From: DATCHW01 sp963806045
GTDB taxonomy: Bacteria; Bacteroidota; Ignavibacteria; Tepidaquicellales; Tepidaquicellaceae
DNA: 64,000 bases
Assembly (NCBI GenBank): GCA_963806045.1
Contig: CAWDWP010000005.1
Span: forward strand, 145,246-209,245
Reading direction: 5' to 3'
Shown here: in pieces, positions 30,931-41,013 of the stretch
Position numbering within the stretch: the stretch's first letter is position 1
Layout of the letters: every line of letters begins with the position of its first letter
Notes under the pieces: model-generated
What the model was told of the DNA's origin: nothing
The model's database searches: none
The model's input: only the letters and a program-made list of their open reading frames with translations
Translations under genes and position numbers: made by a program

Positions 30931-30978
30931 TTGTAAATAATAAAAAATATGATTTAGATGTCATAATTAATATTACAA
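30931..30978. repeat. 48-bp dyad element, copy 1
   Basis: It begins TTGTAAATAATAA, ends TATTACAA, and has TATGAT...GATGTCATAATTA inside. It is about 80% identical to the element at 31400-31447 and lies upstream of the regulator gene at 30229-30864. Candidate regulator binding site. Confidence 0.5.
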
Positions 30979-31055
30979 GAATTATTATGATTTAATTGAT
31001 TAGAATACTCCAAAGAAGGTAGTGAAAAGTTAAATTTCCGGTAATTTTCAGAAAA

Positions 31056-31271
31056 TTAAAGCTGGTTACCAGCTTTACTAATATTATCATTTTTATTCGG
31101 AATAAATTGTATTGATTCTTCGTCCATAAATGGTTTTCGTGACCTTGGTAATTCAATGAAAAATGTTTCAGTTTTCATTTTATTTATGATTTGACATTTC
31201 GGGCAAATTTCTGGTTTATCCTCTTTTTCGAAAATAAAACCACAATCCCAGCATTCCCATTCTTTTTTCAT
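31056..31271 (-). CDS. Small rubredoxin-like zinc-ribbon protein
   Basis: 71 residues. Two CxxC knuckles, CWDCGFIFE and ICPKCQII, spaced as in the rubredoxin-type zinc or iron ribbon found at the end of rubrerythrins (WECWDCGFIFEKEDKPEICP). It has no other domain, and the C-terminal half (FFIELPRSRKPFMDEESIQF) is basic and unrecognised. It lies alone between the two response regulators, with gaps of about 190 and 240 bp. It could bind iron for electron transfer or zinc for structure; not decidable from sequence. Confidence 0.75.
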   Translation of the reverse strand: MKKEWECWDCGFIFEKEDKPEICPKCQIINKMKTETFFIELPRSRKPFMDEESIQFIPNKNDNISKAGNQL

Positions 31272-31399
31272 TTAATAATTTATTTAAGTTTAGTTGTTAA
31301 AATAATTTGAATTACTAATTATTCTGATAACAATTATTCATATTATAAAGTTTTATTAAATTTCATATTTCATAAAAATATTATTAATTTAATTTTGAA

Positions 31400-31447
31400 T
31401 TGTAAATAATAATATGTATGATATTGATGTCATAATTATTACTACAA
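31400..31447. repeat. 48-bp dyad element, copy 2
   Basis: Begins TTGTAAATAATAATATG, contains GATATTGATGTCATAATTAT, ends ACTACAA; second copy of the element at 30931-30978. It lies between the regulator at 31513-32143 and the rubredoxin-like gene, about 130 bp upstream of the latter. Confidence 0.5.
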
Positions 31448-31512
31448 TTGAAAATTATATCCGATGAGTTTAATCAGGAATGTATTACTTTAAGAAAGAA
31501 AATAATAAAATC

Positions 31513-32143
31513 TTATAACAATCCTTCTATTATGCAGTATTGAACTAATTCTGTATCGGTTTTCATATTCATTTTTTGGTATATTCTTGAACGGTAAGTA
31601 TAAATAGTTGGGATACTTAATATTAGATTATCCGCAATTTCTTTTACTGATTTGCCTGAGCCAAGAAGGCACATTATTTCAAATTCCCGATGCGAAAGAT
31701 CTTCGTGACGAACTTTTTTCTTATCTTTTTTCAGATCTGAAAGGACCTGGTCTGAAATGGCGGGGCTTAAATAATTTCCACCTGACATTATTTTTCTGAT
31801 TGCAGTAATAAGCTGGGAACTTGCAGCAATTTTGTTAAGATAACCGGCAGCGCCCGCTTTTAAACATCTCAACGCATACTGTTCTTCCGGTAGTGCACTT
31901 AAGACAAGAATTGCGATATCCGCTTTAGCATATTTCAGTTTGGATATTACTTCAAGACCATTAACATCAGGAAAGCTCATATCTAATATTAAAATGTCAT
32001 AATTATTTTTTTTTATCATCTCAAACACCCCGGCTGCATTTTCAGCTTCCCCCGTCACTTTCATATCAGGTTCTTCAGAAATTAATTGTTTTAATCCATA
32101 CCTGATTATTGGATGGTCGTCTGCTATTAAAATATTTAATCAT
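31513..32143 (-). CDS. NarL/FixJ-family response regulator coupled to the large kinase, one frameshift
   Basis: The intact part (31513-32064) starts inside the receiver domain. Upstream, in the same frame, the DNA encodes ILIADDHPIIRYGLKQLISE then EPDMKVTGEAENAAGVFEMI, so the true start is the ATG at 32143, with a one-base slip near 32133. That ATG overlaps the kinase stop as ATGA. Asp in LILDMSFPDVNGLEVISKL is the phosphorylation site; the LuxR helix-turn-helix is LSHREFEIMCLLGSGKSVKE then IPTIYTYRSRIYQKM. It is probably the direct partner of the kinase at 32140-38095. Confidence 0.88.
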
Positions 32144-35100
32144 TTTTCTGATATAGGTATTTTAATTATAAGTGTGGTTCCTTTTCCTTTTTTACCTGAT
32201 AACTCAATATTACCATTGAATAGTAATGCCCTTTCTCGCATGCTAAGAATTCCCATCGAAAGCATTGATGTAATCTCATTTTCTTTAATACCTCTTCCGT
32301 TATCTTTTACCGTAATAATATAATTGTTTTCTTTTTCCGAGATTTCAACAATTACCCTTGTTGCTTTTGCATGACGTATTACATTAGTCAGAGCTTCCTG
32401 CAGAATTCTGAATACTTCAGTAGAATATTCAGGATTCAAATCAATATTATTTATTTTTGAATTTAATTTAAATTCAATTCCGCTTTTGTTTGAATAATCT
32501 TTCACAAGCCATTCTATTGCCGCATTTAATTCCAAGCATATCGAGAACATTTGGTCTCAAATCCATAGATATTTTTCCTGTCAAGAATAATCAATTCGTC
32601 AATCAGATTTATCATAGATTTGATATTTTCGAATAAATCATCATCATTCTGATAAATCATCAATTTTAAAAAGTTTTTTCTGTAACGAAAAAACTCCCAT
32701 TTTAAGTCCTGTGAGAGACTGACCAAAGTTATCGTGTAATGAACGGGATAATCCTTTCCGTTCTTCTTCACGAACTGATTGAATATGATGTGCAAGTTCG
32801 CGCAATTGATTTTGAGAGTCAATCAGCTGGTTTTCAATTTTTTTCCGGACGGTGACATCTCTGAAAATCCCAAGTGTGAATTTCTTACCTTTTAATTTTA
32901 ATTGAGCTTGCTTTTATTTCAACATCTTTTATGACTCCATGTTTTAGTTATTATTTTTGTTTCTAGGATTTGTTTATCAGTCAATGAGTCGCATTCTTTA
33001 AATCGAGCAGTTTTCATGAATTCTTCACCCGCCGGATGAAGTATATTGTGCGGTTTATTTATCAATTCGTCTTTATCCATTTCAAGCATATTACATAAAG
33101 CCTTATTACAATCTGTTAATATAAAAGAATTTCGAATCCATCATTGCAATTCCATCCACTGCTTTTTCGAAAAGGGTTCTGTATTTCTTTTCACTTTCCT
33201 TCATTGCAAGTTCTGCTAATTTCATATCAGTAATGTCGCGGGCATCGGCAAATACGCCCTGCATTTCTCCTTTCTCATTTCTGTAAACCACAGCATTGTA
33301 TAGATACATCTATTGTTTTTCCTGATTTATGCCTAATCGTTAGCGGATAATCTCTAACCATACTTTCTTTCAGAACCTTCTGATACCCTTTAATTGCTTT
33401 TTCGCTATCTGTAAAATAACTTGAAAATTCCGTCCCGATTAATTGACTTCCGTCTATGCCTGTGACTTTTTCAGTTGCCTCATTTACATCTGTAATTTTA
33501 CCTTCGGGGCTTATGGTAACCAGGGGGTCAAGACTCGCTTCAATTAAACTCCGTGCATATAGGGATGCTCTTTGTAATTCTTCTTCTGCTTTCTTTCGTG
33601 CAGTTATATCACGCATAATATGTACCGCACCCTGAATTTCTCCCGATTCATTAAAAATGGGATCAACTATTACAGAATGATATCTGCCGCCAATAATCTG
33701 TTCATTCATTTCCCTTTTACCTGATTTAATCATATCAACATAGGGACAACTGTGTACAAATGAATTGCAATCATGCATAACTTCGTAACATTTCATTCCG
33801 TTCACTTTATCCAGTGGTGCTTGAATCATATCACTCAAACTTGAATTACACTGCAAAATAGTACCTTCTTTATCCAGCAGACAAATCCGGTCACTAATTG
33901 CATTGAATGTTTCTTTCCAGTTCAATTCTGCCTGTTGAAGTTTTCTTTCTGCTTCTTTCCGTTCTGTAATGTCCTGAACTGTGCCAAAAAGCCTAATTAT
34001 TTTTCCCGAGCTGTCTTTTTCGACTTTTCCAATTTCATATATCCATCCATGATTGTAATTATCATTCCTTATGTATTCTAGTTCAATTTCATATGGAATT
34101 CCATTTTCGATTGACTCTCCAATAGATACATTGTGCAGCTCCCAGCTTTCTTTTGTAAATGTTTGAGAGAGTTCAGAATATTTTGGTGCCGGTAAATCCT
34201 TATCTCTGCCAAATATATCGTACAGTTCATCCGACCATATATTGATATCGTTTTCAACATCCCAGCTCCAGCTTCCAATTCTTGCAAGTTTTTGGGCTTC
34301 TTTTAATTTTGATTCACTTTCAATTAGCCTGGCTTCTGAATTCTTTCGTTCAGTAATATCTGCTGTTACTACTACGGCAGTAGAATCAGATAATGGTGCA
34401 GCATTAACGCTTGTCCAAATTACTTCCCCATTTTCTTTTACAATCCCAAGTTCGGAATCCTGATAATAGATTGTTGCTCTATAGCCTTTTTACTTGGCAT
34501 TTCATCATCTGTCATTGTTGTAAAATCACCATGTAAGTATCGGCGTTTAAAATGTTTTTCTTTATTTAAATCTTCTTCCGAAAGATCAAGAATTTTTGAT
34601 AGTGCGGGATTCGAAGTTGTTACATTTTTGTTTTCATCTACGATTGATACTCCTACGGGAAGAATCTCAAAAAGAGTTCTTAACTCATTCTCGCTTCTGG
34701 TCAGAGAATCATTCGCTTTCATCAACTCACTAGTACGTTCTTTTATTCGAAGCTCTAATTCATCTTTGGCTCTAATAATTTCTTCTTCTGATTTTTTTCT
34801 TTCAGTAATATCTTCAACAAGTGACATAACTGATTTCATTTCACCTTTTTCGTCAATAAGCACAGAGTTATACCAGGTGCAGGTAATAACTTTACCTGAT
34901 TTCGTATAGTTTCGGTTAGTAGATACTACTATATTTTCGTTACCACCTGATAATCTTTCCATAGTTCTGTTTACAATATGAATATCCTCATTATATATTA
35001 TATTTAAACTATCGATACGTTTCCCTAAGGTTTCTTCTTTCTTCCATTCAAAAATATGTTCAGCTTCTTTTGACCACTGGGTAACAAAATAATCCGTATT

Positions 35101-38095
35101 CCATTCTACTACTGCAAGCGGAGAATTTTCGAAGTGATATTTTAAACGCTGTTCGCTTGCACTCAGAGCTTCCTGGGCTTCTTCTTTAGCCAGATTTAAT
35201 CTGATAGTATTGATACCATGTGAAAGGTCACTTGCTAAATCGGAAAGCAAGGTGATTTCACTATCAGTGAACGGATCATAATCTTTCGAATAAATTGAAA
35301 TCGCACCAAATACTTTATCCTCATAAAAAAGCGGAAGGACTAAAGATGAAGCATATCCCCTTTTTATTGCTTCTTCCCTCCATGGTAAAAATTTAGGATC
35401 GGTTAACATGTTTTTACACATCACGGGTTTACCTGTTCTTATGGCAGTTCCGGTAGGTCCGCGACCTCGTTCAGTATCCGCCCAGGTAATTTTCAATGTT
35501 TCAAGGTAACCTTCTTCGAAACCGGAATATGCGACCGGTTTCACTGATTTATTCAAATCATTTTCTGCATAGCCAATCCACATCATTGTATAACCACATT
35601 CTTTAACAATGTTTTTACAAACGTCATTTAAATAAGTTATTTCATCTGTTGCCCGAATCATTATCTGGCTGCTGAGTTCCATTGCCTTGAGTGTGCGGTT
35701 CATTTTTTGAAGCTCTTTTTCAGCTATTTTACGAACAGAGATATCTTCGAATATAGTAGCGAATTTATTTTTTCCGGGAGAAAAAACTGATATCTTGAAA
35801 TGCTTATTCATTGGAGCAAAATAGGTCTCAAATGTTTCGGGATTCCCAGTAGACGTTACACGACAATAAATATCAAAATATGGCGGTTCATTTGTACCAT
35901 AAAGTTCAGTTGCCCTTTTGAATATTGCAGAATCCCTGCTTAGTCCGGTGATAATTTCATAAGACGGGTTCACATCTGTAACTAAGAAATCAATCGGTTT
36001 TCCTGATTCATCATAAATAATTTCATGCAAAGCGACTCCCTCTGTCATTGTGGAATATAAAGCTGAGAGTTTCTCTTCGCTTTTTCTCATTTCCTCTTCC
36101 GTATTCATGTAGTTTGTAATATCCTGAACAGCAACAACACAGCCAATAATTTTACCATCTAAGTCTTTAATAGGAGAAGCGCTATTATGAATAAATGCAA
36201 AATTCCCGTTAAACTTTAGAATACGAAAAACCTGACCTACAACAGATTCGCCTTTTTTCAATGCAAGAGCCGAAGCCCATTCTTCTTTTAGAACAGGTTT
36301 TCCTGATTCAACCCACCACGCTTTATAGTTCACATATTCATCAATTGATTTAGGTATTATTCTATTTTCACCCCAGATTCTTTCGAATTCATCATTGGTT
36401 CTAATATTACCTCCCTTTTCATCCATAATTGCAATACCCACCGGTAAAGTACTCATAACAACTTCGAGACGGTTTTTTTCATTCAGCGTCTCGAGCTGAG
36501 ATGCTATCAGAGATTTCTCAGCCAGAGAATGTTCTATAATTTCTTTTCTTAAATCTTCGTTAACTTTTATTAATTCAGCAGTTCTTTCATTTACTTTATT
36601 TTCTAATTCTGTTTGATAATTTTTTAATATTATCTCATACTGTTTTCTCTCAGATATTTCTTGTGCAGTTCCATACAGACGGAATGCTTTTCCTGAATTA
36701 TTTTTTTCCACTTTTCCTATCAAATTCAGCCAACCCTTTTTTCCGTTGTCTCTCCGGATATATTCCAGCTCAATACCTGTGAATTCATCAGTTTCTTTTG
36801 CTCTTGTAATAGCATCAAAATGTTTCATCCAGCTATCAGGAGTAAAAATTATTTCATAATCTTTGTAATCTGAGTTCCAGGACTTTATGTCTACTCCCAA
36901 AATATTATAAAGTTCTTCACACAGAGTAACTTTATTAGTCCCAAAATCCAGACTCCAGTAACCTAATTTTGCTATATGTTGTGCTTCTTTAATCAGTTTC
37001 TCACTCTTACGAAGAGCTTTTTCATCCTGCTTTTGTCTCGTAATGTCATTGCAATAAAATCTGATGGCATCGTAACCCGGTGCAAAAGATATTATTTCTT
37101 CATAATGAAAATCGTTTACGGTTACTTCCCTGTTGAATATGTTTATCATTATCCTGTCTGAGTATTTTCAAAATTTCTTTTAAATCTTCAGGAAAAAATA
37201 TCCTCGCATCTTTCGCGCCTGTTTGCTTTACAATTTTCCGGGCTGCGGGATTACACATTGTAATATTAAGAGAGAAATCAATTTCAAAAATTGGATTGGG
37301 ATTTAATTTCGGAAATGAAGCGTCGTGAACAAGCTGTTTATGAATTTTAATTCTATCTGTAATATCCCTTAAAAAAACCACATGGAAATATTCACCATTT
37401 AATAGTTATAAGCACCAATTGAAATTTCAACCGGAAAAATGGTTCCGTCTTTCTTCCTGTGATAACGTACCGGAATGTAGGTAATTCCTTTTTCAATTCC
37501 CTCGTTTGTTTTTTCAGGTTCAGCAGAAATATCCATTACATTTAATTTCTTCATCTCATCAAGTGTATAGCCATAAAGTTCGCAAGCAGCAGGATTTGCA
37601 TCTTTTATATTCCTCGTTTTTCTCTCTAAGATATATATTGCGTCCCCTGAAGATTCAAAAAGTATATGGTATTTTTCTTCGTTCTCTCTTAATTCTTCTT
37701 CTTTTCTCCCGGACTCTGTTATATCGTGGAAATTAATTAAAGTAAATGTTTCACCTTTTTCATCTTCAAATAATCTTGATGTGATTTCGCATAGTATTTT
37801 TGAATCGTCATTGCATTTTAATATTAGTTCTTTATTAAATACTCCCCTTTTCAAGCATTCAAGATTTTCAGATAATCCGGGATCCGTTGAATCAAGAATA
37901 ATGCTGACGTCTGTTGTTAATATTTCTTCCCTTTTAAAACCAAGAATTTTTGTTACTGCAGGATTACAATCAAATATCATTCCGGCAGGTGAGATAAGCA
38001 TTAATACCTTCATCACTATTTTCGAACATCATATAATATAGTTTATATGACTCTTTATTTATAATAGTATTATCGTAAGATTTTGATTCTTTCAT
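32140..38095 (-). CDS. Very large multi-PAS/GAF sensor histidine kinase (NarX/DesK type), frameshifted
   Basis: About 1,985 codons in roughly ten frame pieces that join without loss. The start is ATG 38095 (MKESKSYDNTIINKESYKLY). About twelve PAS domains follow, recognisable by openings such as YHILFESSGDAIYILE, VVMSTLPVGIAIMDE, LSALYSTMTEGVALHE, LKYHFENSPLAVVEWNT, LRTLFEILPVGVSIVDE, ARSLIEASLDPLVTIS and YRTLFEKAVDGIAMMD. Many of them end in DITERK-type linkers. One GAF domain lies in the middle (AMELSSQIMIRATDEITYLN ... ASSLVLPLFYEDKVFGAISI). The C-terminus has a HisKA_3 helix (EEERKGLSRSLHDNFGQSLT) and an ATPase (EALTNVIRHAKATRVIVEIS, DNGRGIKENE, GKGTTLIIKIPI). No membrane helix seen, so it is probably cytoplasmic. 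Partner: the regulator whose start overlaps its stop. Confidence 0.8.
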
Positions 38096-38373
38096 ACAAT
38101 ATCGATTTTTTAAGAGATAACTACTATACTTGTCCCAGGAAATAAAATATAATGAAATTAAACCGTTTATTAAAGGTTTCTATTTGTAATACTTATATAT
38201 TAAATGTAGTTACAGCATATGTAATGACATATAATAATAGGATTAAATATCAAAATTGCTGGAGTTTGAGAGTAACATTGAAATAAAATAAATATTAGAA
38301 ACATATTGAAATATATTTTCAATTTTAGGGAATTCCATAATTCATTTTTCGGTTTTATTCAGAAAAAACTAAT

Positions 38374-39994
38374 ATGAAATATCTAATTTGATTTTAACTT
38401 ATTTAATTCTAAATCTAACTTCCGGATTTTCACAATCTTTTCAATGGGTTAGAAGTAATTATGTACCCATAACTTTAATCCGGAGATGACCAGTTTTCCT
38501 TCAACAACTGATTTATCCGGACATATTATTATGGGTCAATCAGCAATTTTAAACTTTCCTACGGAATTGGTTTTTACGGCAATCTGGAAATCCGGAAATA
38601 TAATTCTCAGGGAAATTTAATTTTAACAAAGCAATTAACCGGTAAAATAGATATAAACAAGATTCAGACAGATTGGCAGGGAAACATATATATTTCGGGA
38701 AGTTTTATGGATACTCTTAGAATCGATCACTTGAATTATATTTTAAATACCGGAACCGGTTTTAATTTAAATTATTTTCTGATAAAACTGAATGAATCCG
38801 GTAATTTTGTCTGGAAGAAAAATATAAGTGCAATATATCCGGGTGATATTTACTCTCCAAACTATTAAAATAAAAGGTTTCTCATTATATGTCGGATACA
38901 CCTCATACAATTCCAATAATTATATAAAGAAATATGACCTTGATGGAAACGAATTATTAAGCATTAATGCTTACCCCATAACTTCTATAGGAGATATCGA
39001 TATTGACTTACAGGGTAATATTTATGTTGCAGGAAGTTGTTTCGGAGGTAATGTTCAATTCGCAAATTTAAATACAGTAGCACCATATACATATGATGAT
39101 TATTTTGTCAAATTCACATCTTCAGGTTCCTGTATATGGGTTAAATTTGTGGAAGATGCAACTGTTCAGAAGCCGAATATTATTTGCGACCCGGCAGGAA
39201 ATTTATTTGCTTGCGGAGAGCTTTTTGGTGCTTTTATGTTTGGAAATATACAGGCACTGGGACCGGCGTGGGTTTATGATTTTTATCTGACAAAAATGGA
39301 TTCTTCCGGTACATTTCTGTGGGTCAGGGAAGTTCCGAATGGCTCCCCTCCAAGCAATGGAGACGCTTCAAGGGGAACATCCAATTCAATCGCATTGGAT
39401 GGACAGAATAATGTTTATTTCACAGGTTTCTCCAGGTACACTATTAACTGGGGAAATAATGTAATAACATACGGCACGATTGGAAATAACTTACTTGTAC
39501 TGAAGTATAATTCGAATGGGACTATCCTATGGGGTAAAACTTCAAGCGGCTCAAGCAATGCGAGAGGTGATGCGATTTCAACGGACAACCAGGGAAATAT
39601 TTTGATTTCAGGCAATTTTGGCGGTACAGTATCATTCGACACAATAAATGTCGTGGGCACTGGTTATATTAACTCTTATGTAGCAAAGCTATCTAATACG
39701 GCAACATCTGTTAATTTTATCAGTGAAATTGTTAAATCTTATAGTTTAAATAATTATCCGAATCCATTTAACCCTGAGACAAAAATTAATTTTTCTTTAC
39801 CAAATCCTGATTATGTAACATTAACAGTTTATGATATACGCGGTAAAGAAATTTCAACACTCGTCAATCAGAAAATGAATACCGGGAATTATTCCGTAGT
39901 GTTTAATGGCAGTGATTTCTCAAGCGGAATTTACTTTTATAGATTACATGCAGGAAATTATTTAGAAACCCGTAAAATGGTTTTGGTGAAATAA
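38374..39994 (+). CDS. T9SS-sorted SBBP-type propeller protein, frameshifted at the 5' end
   Basis: The intact part (38828-39994) carries beta-propeller-repeat motifs: DIDLQGNIYVAGSCFGGNVQ, DPAGNLFACGELFGAFMFGN, ALDGQNNVYFTGFSRYTINW, DNQGNILISGNFGGTVSFDT. A sorting domain follows (LNNYPNPFNPETKINFSLPN ... VYDIRGKEISTLVNQKMNTG ... SSGIYFYRLHAGNYLETRKM). Upstream, across slips near 38390, 38500, 38560 and 38850, the same protein is visible back to a signal peptide (ILNLTSGFSQSFQWVRSNYV) and ATG 38374, with two more repeats (TDWQGNIYISGSFMDTLRID). It lacks the GC-rich repeat found in the 1-13.7 kb sorting domains. Confidence 0.75.
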
Positions 39995-40163
39995 TTAATA
40001 ATTTTTGTATTTATTATTTCCTGATTGTTACTTTGCTTAAACACAATTAACCGGCAAAAGTATCTTATACGTTCATTTATTCATTTGTATTTAACAGGGA
40101 TACATGAACCATAAAGTATTAAATATTGTTATCTTAATGTAAAATAAACTGAAAGGAATATAT

Positions 40164-40763
40164 ATGAAACAAAAATTTTTATTTACGGCTTTATTTATTT
40201 TATCCGGTATTTTTCTTTTTTCATCGTGCTCACAACAAGGAAAACAGGATACTCCAAAAGCACAATTTGGGGGATTTGAATCCCAGGTCAAATGGGGAGA
40301 CCATCTTGTAACTATTATGGGATGTGATGATTGCCACACTCCCAAAAAAATGGGACCGAATGGTCCGGAACTTGATATGTCACTGAGGCTGTCAGGACAC
40401 CCGGCAAAAATGCCAGCGCCTGATGTAGACCGAAAAGAAATGGAAAGCAAAGGATATGCCGTTACACAGACATTAACCGCCTGGGTTGGTCCATGGGGAA
40501 TTTCATATGCCGCGAATTTAACTTCTGATGCAACCGGAATAGGTAACTGGCAGGAAAGCAATTTCATCACTGCTTTAAGAGAAGGAAAATTTAAGGGTAT
40601 GAAAGGTGGACGTACATTAATGCCGCCTATGCCCTGGGAATTTTTCAAGGCTTGCTCTGATGATGAAATAAAAGCAATATTTGCATACCTGAAATCAACA
40701 AAACCAATAGCAAATATTGTTCCGGAATATCAACCTCCTGTTTCTCCTCCTCCTTCTAAATGA
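40164..40763 (+). CDS. Monoheme cytochrome c lipoprotein
   Basis: 199 residues, intact. Lipoprotein signal MKQKFLFTALFILSGIFLFS then SC (lipid Cys22). The heme site is IMGCDDCHTPKKMGPNGP with Cys54, Cys57 and His58; several methionines (RTLMPPMPW, KMPAPD) could be the sixth ligand. The C-terminal FKACSDDEIKAIFAYLKSTK is a cytochrome c-like helix (ddExxaixaYLks). This pattern occurs in single-CxxCH 'diheme-like' cytochromes of the Bacteroidota envelope. A clean terminator follows. It converges on the multicopper oxidase gene, which is tempting as a redox pair, but the two are transcribed separately. Confidence 0.88.
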   Translation: MKQKFLFTALFILSGIFLFSSCSQQGKQDTPKAQFGGFESQVKWGDHLVTIMGCDDCHTPKKMGPNGPELDMSLRLSGHPAKMPAPDVDRKEMESKGYAVTQTLTAWVGPWGISYAANLTSDATGIGNWQESNFITALREGKFKGMKGGRTLMPPMPWEFFKACSDDEIKAIFAYLKSTKPIANIVPEYQPPVSPPPSK

Positions 40764-40778
40764 TGATTGATTTTATTT

Positions 40779-40815
40779 AAAGAAACAGCATTTTCGAATG
40801 CTGTTTCTTTTTTTA
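40779..40815 (+). terminator. Rho-independent terminator of the cytochrome c gene
   Basis: AAAGAAACAGCATT / AATGCTGTTTCTTT is a perfect 14-bp stem closed by a TTCG tetraloop and followed by a T run. Confidence 0.9.
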
Positions 40816-40957
40816 TTCATTTTAAAATTTTAAGCCCAACAATACTTACTTCTGCCATCATTAGAAGAACTATTTTTGAAAAGTTTTTGGGTTGAAAAAT
40901 TCCTTATTTAACTAAAAATTTTACAGCCTTCATTAGACATCACCATTTATCGATAAA

Positions 40958-40993
40958 TAAAAGAGGTTGACCTTTTTTGGACAACCTCTTTTA
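40958..40993 (-). terminator. Terminator of the multicopper oxidase gene
   Basis: On the minus strand AAAGAGGTTG pairs with CAACCTCTTT across a 12-nt loop and runs into TTTT. It shares sequence with the terminator at 45346-45379. Confidence 0.8.
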
Positions 40994-41013
40994 AACTAAC
41001 AAATGAACTGTTG

